DNA of 64,000 nucleotides, taken from positions 62,001-126,000 of the forward strand of contig CANTFK010000899.1 in NCBI GenBank assembly GCA_947646735.1, in the 5' to 3' direction. A program made the position numbers and the translations under genes. Positions 61,793 through 64,000 of this stretch are shown here, piece by piece; the stretch's first letter is position 1; every line of letters starts with the position of its first letter. The notes under the pieces were generated by a model. It made no database searches, was not told the DNA's origin, and was given only the letters and a program-made list of their open reading frames with translations. This DNA is from Peronospora farinosa (Eukaryota; Oomycota; Peronosporomycetes; Peronosporales; Peronosporaceae).

Positions 61793-62572
61793 TCAAGGTT
61801 CCCATGTATCGTCCGCCGGCGAATATCCCAACCAGCGAACCCTGTAATGTTTCTCGACATGCTTCTTCATGAGCGCCGAGTTATTACTCGGCGCCTGGGG
61901 CTTGTGATCCTCGTGATCGACAATTCTTTCGACAATACAACGTCGCGCACCCGATGCATTAACTAAGGGAGGAGGAGCATCACGACGGAAGACCTCTGGT
62001 GATGAGCGCCGATTCTCGTAATCGGGCGCCTGTACAATCGAATGATGCGCTGCGCCTACTTCGCGCTGAAGCCGAGGAATCGAAGAATGCCCTACTTGAT
62101 GCTCGCAAGATGGCTGAGAGAGCTCAAGATCGTGCGGATGCTGCGACTGAGGCTGCTGAGCGGACTCGACGTGAGCAGATGGTACTGGTTGAGCGCCTAC
62201 GTCAACTTGAGACAACTGCGTTCGGAGGACCTCAGCAGATCGAGTCTGCACGCGTTCGGGCAGAACTTGGTCCCAGTCGTCGTCAGCGTCATCGTCAAGG
62301 GATGTCGGATTTTGAGCCGGCACAGAAGAGCGGGGGAGATTCGAAGGGAGATCCGCCGGTAGGTAAGCCTTGAGGCGCCCTACATAGAACGTCAGGTGCA
62401 AACGCATAGATGTAGGTATGTCTAGCGTGTAAGCGTCAACATGCACCTTAACAACCAGAAATGAGCCAATATATCTTGGTGCTAACTTATTAGCACCCAA
62501 ATTCGTCACTGAGGTGTTCGGCAATCCACTAGTTGATAACAATACTCTGTCACCGTCGCGAAATATCAACAT
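61793..62572 (-). pseudogene. Integrase C-terminus with chromodomain, right copy
   Basis: Same 259-codon open stretch as at 59298-60077, same TGA after WEP. No amino-acid difference noted between the copies here. Confidence 0.85.
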
Positions 62573-62633
62573 ATTCTTTCGACCTCTTCTGTCTGCATTC
62601 TCCTTTTGCTTGTCGACTGCCTCTTGTAATGCA

Positions 62634-63466
62634 TCACGTACAAAACGCGCAGATTTCTTGTCGTAATAGCAGAAATTCGGTTACTGCAGCCGAACTTACA
62701 GGCGACGTATTTTCTTTTGGAGCAAAATTATCAACGGGAGACGCGATGGAAAGCATCGCGTCAGGAGTCGATATGCCGTTGGCCACAAAATTACCAGTAT
62801 TAGGTGCATCGACAGCAACCTTATTCTCATCGTAACCAATCATCAATAGTTTCGGCGCAATTCCATCCGTAGATACTTCCCCACCAAACTTTGAGACAGG
62901 GCGCTCTGAAGCTGAGAGAGCAAGTAGCGCCGGAACGAGAGGATGCCTCGCGTTGTTAACGAAAAGGGGCGTCGACCCGTTTGACGCATGGACAGCATTG
63001 TTGATTGCAAACTCTGCACATGGAAGAAACGAACTCCATGACGAGAACGATGTTGCATAATTGTGTAAGACATCTTCGAGCACTCTGTTCACACGCTCCG
63101 TTTGCCCATCCGTCTATGGATAGGCCGCCGTAGACATAAGCAACCGCGTGCTTAATAGCTGGATAATTCGGCCCAGAAAGCCGAAGTGAAACGCGGGTCA
63201 CGGTCCGAAACAATAGATTCTGGCAAGACATGATTCCTGAAGATAAGATCAATGAAGATCTTCGCTGTCGTCTCCGCCGTAATGTTGGCGGAGACCGGAG
63301 CAAAATGCACCATTTTGCTGAATCGATACACTAACACCAATACGCCCGTGCGTTTCTGTTCATCCGGTGGAAGTACAAAGATTAATCCCATACTGACTGA
63401 GCGCAAGGCATTCGTAGCAATTGGAAGCGGACGCAATGAGGCTTGTGAAGACGGCGCGGGCTTCAC
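62634..63466 (-). pseudogene. Integrase core, right copy, broken
   Basis: Mirror of the left integrase with the same stops and shifts. One visible difference is VLVYRFSK for VLVDRFSK. Confidence 0.85.
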
Positions 63467-64000
63467 ACGCTGACAGGTTCACAGGAGCACACCCATTTCT
63501 GGATGTACCTATACATTCGCGGCCAGAAAAATACGCGAGAAATAGCCGCAAACGTCATTTCGCGACACAGGTGTCCGCCAGCTAAGCTGTCGTGGAATTC
63601 ATAAACCAATCGGGGTCGAAGGTCGTCATCAGCAGGGATGACGACACGCGGGGAATCAAAGACGTCCATCGTGTACGTCAGCAACGGACCGTCAAGCGCG
63701 TAACGCTTGATGTTGTCGCGTGTTGGTTTCATCAACTTCGCGAGTAATTTTTCGCTCGGGTCCCTGAGATAGTTGATGATTCCTGCATAGAAGGAATCAT
63801 TCGCGTAGGATTCAGCGATCTGAGTTCGGATCGAAAGCACGGGGGTCGAAATCATCGCATTAAGCCCCAGCTCAATACAACACGCACAGATATCTTCGTC
63901 GTCATCAACACACTCCGTTTGATGACCCATATCGCGCCAAGGATCGTAATCAGGACGACGAGAAAGCGCGTCAGCGAGAATGTTATTCTTGCCAGGCTTG
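63463..64000 (-). pseudogene. RNase H end and zinc-binding integrase half, right copy
   Basis: Open from the window edge (KPGKNNILADALSRRPDYD) through MKPTRDNIKRYALDGPLLTY to WVCSCEPVSV and stop. Unlike the left copy, the frame is whole across the 10-bp indel site, so the left arm has the deletion. It stops at the CxxC of the HHCC motif, as in the left arm. Confidence 0.85.

Larger units (their letters stand above)
57880..64000. repeat. Large palindrome (inverted duplication), runs off the window
   Basis: 57880-60876 and about 60994-64000 are near-perfect reverse complements (paired positions sum to 121870, or to 121880 left of a 10-bp indel). About 115 bp between them, part of the right LTR, is unpaired. 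Both arms carry the same stops, frameshifts and tRNA-like segment. Confidence 0.92.
60881..64000 (-). mobile_element. Ty3/gypsy chromodomain element, right copy, inverted and partial
   Basis: Same element in the opposite direction: LTR, tRNA-like segment, chromodomain ORF, broken integrase, RNase H end. It continues past the window, so its 5' LTR and gag state are unknown. It lacks the 10-bp deletion of the left copy but shares the other lesions. Confidence 0.9.

Noticed and set aside
1..64000. CRISPR arrays, rRNA genes, bacterial operons
   Set aside because: None seen; introns and gene content are eukaryotic.

Overview
The window is nuclear DNA of an oomycete, most likely a downy mildew or a Phytophthora relative. 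The signs are very long intron-poor genes with a few 60-100 bp GT..AG introns, tight alternation of strands, an FBT/BT1 folate-biopterin transporter, a Stealth-type GlcNAc-1-phosphotransferase, a very large MyTH4-FERM myosin, a chromodomain Ty3 retroelement, and an oomycete-like initiator upstream of a thioredoxin gene. Species cannot be fixed from the sequence alone.

Layout. 1-2.1 kb: unassigned or decayed fragments, then prefoldin subunit 4 (minus, 5 exons rebuilt by reading splice sites). 2.2-12.1 kb, minus: secreted M14 carboxypeptidase, gamma-glutamyltransferase and the giant UTP10/HEATR1 ribosome-biogenesis protein. 12.3-16.5 kb, plus: HMG-CoA lyase (6 exons, C-terminal SRL), ESCRT-III VPS20/CHMP6 (5 exons) and a CNNM/CorC-type metal transporter. 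17.4-18.4 kb, minus: ZIP transporter, flanked by decayed Ty1/copia-like scraps. 20.3-22.1 kb, plus: a protein with two tandem ParB/SerK-like domains. 22.5-23.6 kb, minus: signal peptide peptidase. 24.7-28.8 kb, plus: PI4-kinase type III beta-like. 29.0-30.7 kb, minus: FBT transporter. 31.2-31.8 kb, plus: coiled-coil protein. 32.3-36.4 kb, minus: GNPTAB-like enzyme. 36.4-37.3 kb: a divergent pair of tiny mitochondrial assembly factors, COX16 (minus) and a BRAWNIN/UQCC6 homologue (plus). 37.4-41.9 kb, minus: a CEP295-like centriole protein whose reading frame stops before an in-frame, stop-riddled ALMS-like tail. 42.1-44.1 kb, minus: acetyl-CoA synthetase. 45.0-46.1 kb, plus: SIRT6/7-like sirtuin. 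46.4-53.2 kb, minus: myosin-MyTH4-FERM. 53.4-53.7 kb, plus: thioredoxin. 53.8-54.9 kb, minus: ankyrin-repeat protein. 54.9-57.0 kb: repetitive DNA. 57.0-64.0 kb: a dead chromodomain Ty3/gypsy element in two inverted copies, tail to tail, forming a palindrome with arms over 3 kb that runs off the right edge.

Most genes are housekeeping: protein folding, ribosome biogenesis, ketogenesis and acetyl-CoA supply, ESCRT and endomembrane lipid signalling, respiratory-chain assembly, cytoskeleton. No operon logic applies. Several neighbours are divergent and share short promoters (UTP10/HMGCL, SPP/PI4K, COX16/UQCC6, ACS/sirtuin, myosin/thioredoxin).

The observations I consider most worth following are the duplicated SerK-like protein, the COX16-UQCC6 bidirectional promoter with a 17-bp tandem repeat, the broken C-terminus of the CEP295-like gene, and the inverted duplication of an already-dead retroelement carrying a tRNA-like segment.
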